The notes under the pieces are model-generated. The model worked only from the letters and a program-made list of their open reading frames with translations, had not been told where the DNA came from and did no database searches. Positions 4,989 through 5,596 of a stretch of 5,596 nt of DNA are shown piece after piece. A program made the position numbers and the translations under genes. The stretch comes from Proteiniphilum sp. GTDB lineage: Bacteria; Bacteroidota; Bacteroidia; Bacteroidales; Dysgonomonadaceae. The stretch is from the NCBI GenBank assembly GCA_031284475.1, contig JAISZV010000096.1, positions 1 through 5,596 of the forward strand, written 5' to 3'. Numbering within the stretch: the stretch's first letter is position 1; every line of letters starts with the position of its first letter.

Positions 4989-5596
4989 ATGAAAAAACGA
5001 AATATCGCCATTTTAGGCTCTACCGGTTCAATAGGAACGCAGGCGTTGGAGGTTATCTCCCGTCATCACGACCGGTTTGAGGCGTATGCTTTGGTCGCCA
5101 ACAACCGGGTTGAGGCGCTTATTGAGCAGGCGCGGGCTTATCTCCCCGAAGTGGTGGTCATTGCCAACGAATCGAAATACGAACAGTTGAAACTTGCGCT
5201 GCACAACCTGCCCATCAAGGTGTGGTGTGGGAGCGAAGCCATTGAGGAGGTGGTGCAGGACGAACAGGTAGATATGGCGCTTACGGCTATGGTGGGTTTT
5301 TCGGGTTTGAAACCCACAATGAGCGCTATCCGCGCCGGGAAAGCCATCGCATTAGCCAATAAGGAGACGTTGGTGGTGGCCGGCGAGTTGATTACTTCGC
5401 TTGCCCTGAAACATAAAACGCCCATTTTGCCGGTCGACTCGGAGCACTCCGCCATCTTTCAGTGTTTGAACGGCGAAGGGAATAATAAGATCGAAAAAAT
5501 ATTTCTTACCGCTTCGGGAGGCCCTTTCCGTACTTTTCCGAAAGAAAAGCTGCACCATGTAACCCGGAAGGAGGCGTTGGCCCATCCCAACTGGAA
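4989..5596 (+). CDS. dxr: DXP reductoisomerase, N-terminal part
   Basis: This is the first 202 codons of a protein usually near 390 residues; the rest lies beyond the right edge. The enzyme converts 1-deoxy-D-xylulose 5-phosphate to MEP using NADPH and a divalent metal in the cytosol, the first committed step of the MEP isoprenoid pathway and the target of fosmidomycin. Visible motifs are the NADPH loop GSTGSIG (10-16), LANKETLVVAGE (122-133) with Lys125, and PVDSEHSAIFQ (148-158), whose Asp150 and Glu152 are metal ligands (the same numbers as in E. coli). SGGPFR at 176-181 and HPNW at 199-202 correspond to the substrate-binding serine and the active-site histidine. The ATG at 4989 puts the Rossmann motif at the usual distance from the N terminus. 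No Shine-Dalgarno is seen. It is probably translated from the same mRNA as rimM. Confidence 0.96.
   Translation, partial: MKKRNIAILGSTGSIGTQALEVISRHHDRFEAYALVANNRVEALIEQARAYLPEVVVIANESKYEQLKLALHNLPIKVWCGSEAIEEVVQDEQVDMALTAMVGFSGLKPTMSAIRAGKAIALANKETLVVAGELITSLALKHKTPILPVDSEHSAIFQCLNGEGNNKIEKIFLTASGGPFRTFPKEKLHHVTRKEALAHPNW

Overview
The window looks like a chromosomal segment of a Bacteroidota bacterium, most likely order Bacteroidales. The reasons are the protein families present (DUF4290, DUF4922, a DUF4348-like lipoprotein, a glucosaminidase with LysM repeats, and a Bacteroidales-type 159-residue cytidine deaminase), promoter-like TAnnTTTG boxes in place of TATAAT, weak or absent Shine-Dalgarno sequences, and short lipoprotein signal peptides. 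No RNA gene, insertion sequence, CRISPR array or phage gene was seen.

Layout. Bases 1-214 hold no gene I can name: two overlapping open frames on the minus strand, a short + strand frame, and a cluster of small palindromes. From about 215 to 715 on the minus strand lies an AT-rich small lipoprotein gene that looks like recently acquired or fast-evolving accessory DNA. Upstream of it on the same strand (804-1646) is a DUF4922 protein with a HIT-type nucleotidyltransferase signature. A divergent intergenic region (1647-1790) has a plausible promoter in each direction and leads to a + strand DUF4348-like lipoprotein (1791-2288). That gene meets cytidine deaminase (minus, 2280-2759) tail to tail, with a 9-bp overlap.

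From 2796 onward everything is on the + strand: a secreted N-acetylglucosaminidase with two LysM-like repeats, DUF4290, rimM, and the first 202 codons of dxr, which runs off the right edge. The last three are tightly packed (6 and 18 bp gaps) and are probably one transcription unit. They combine a conserved Bacteroidota protein of unknown role, 30S ribosome maturation and the first committed step of the MEP isoprenoid pathway. The glucosaminidase lies 78 bp upstream with no visible terminator and may feed into the same unit.

Most of the window is housekeeping DNA, and I do not see a convincing new multi-gene system. The points most worth checking are the uncharacterised HIT-like DUF4922 enzyme, the palindrome cluster at the left edge, a 16-bp element repeated upstream of two minus-strand genes (one copy lying inside the annotated start of the glucosaminidase), and the compact DUF4290-rimM-dxr layout.
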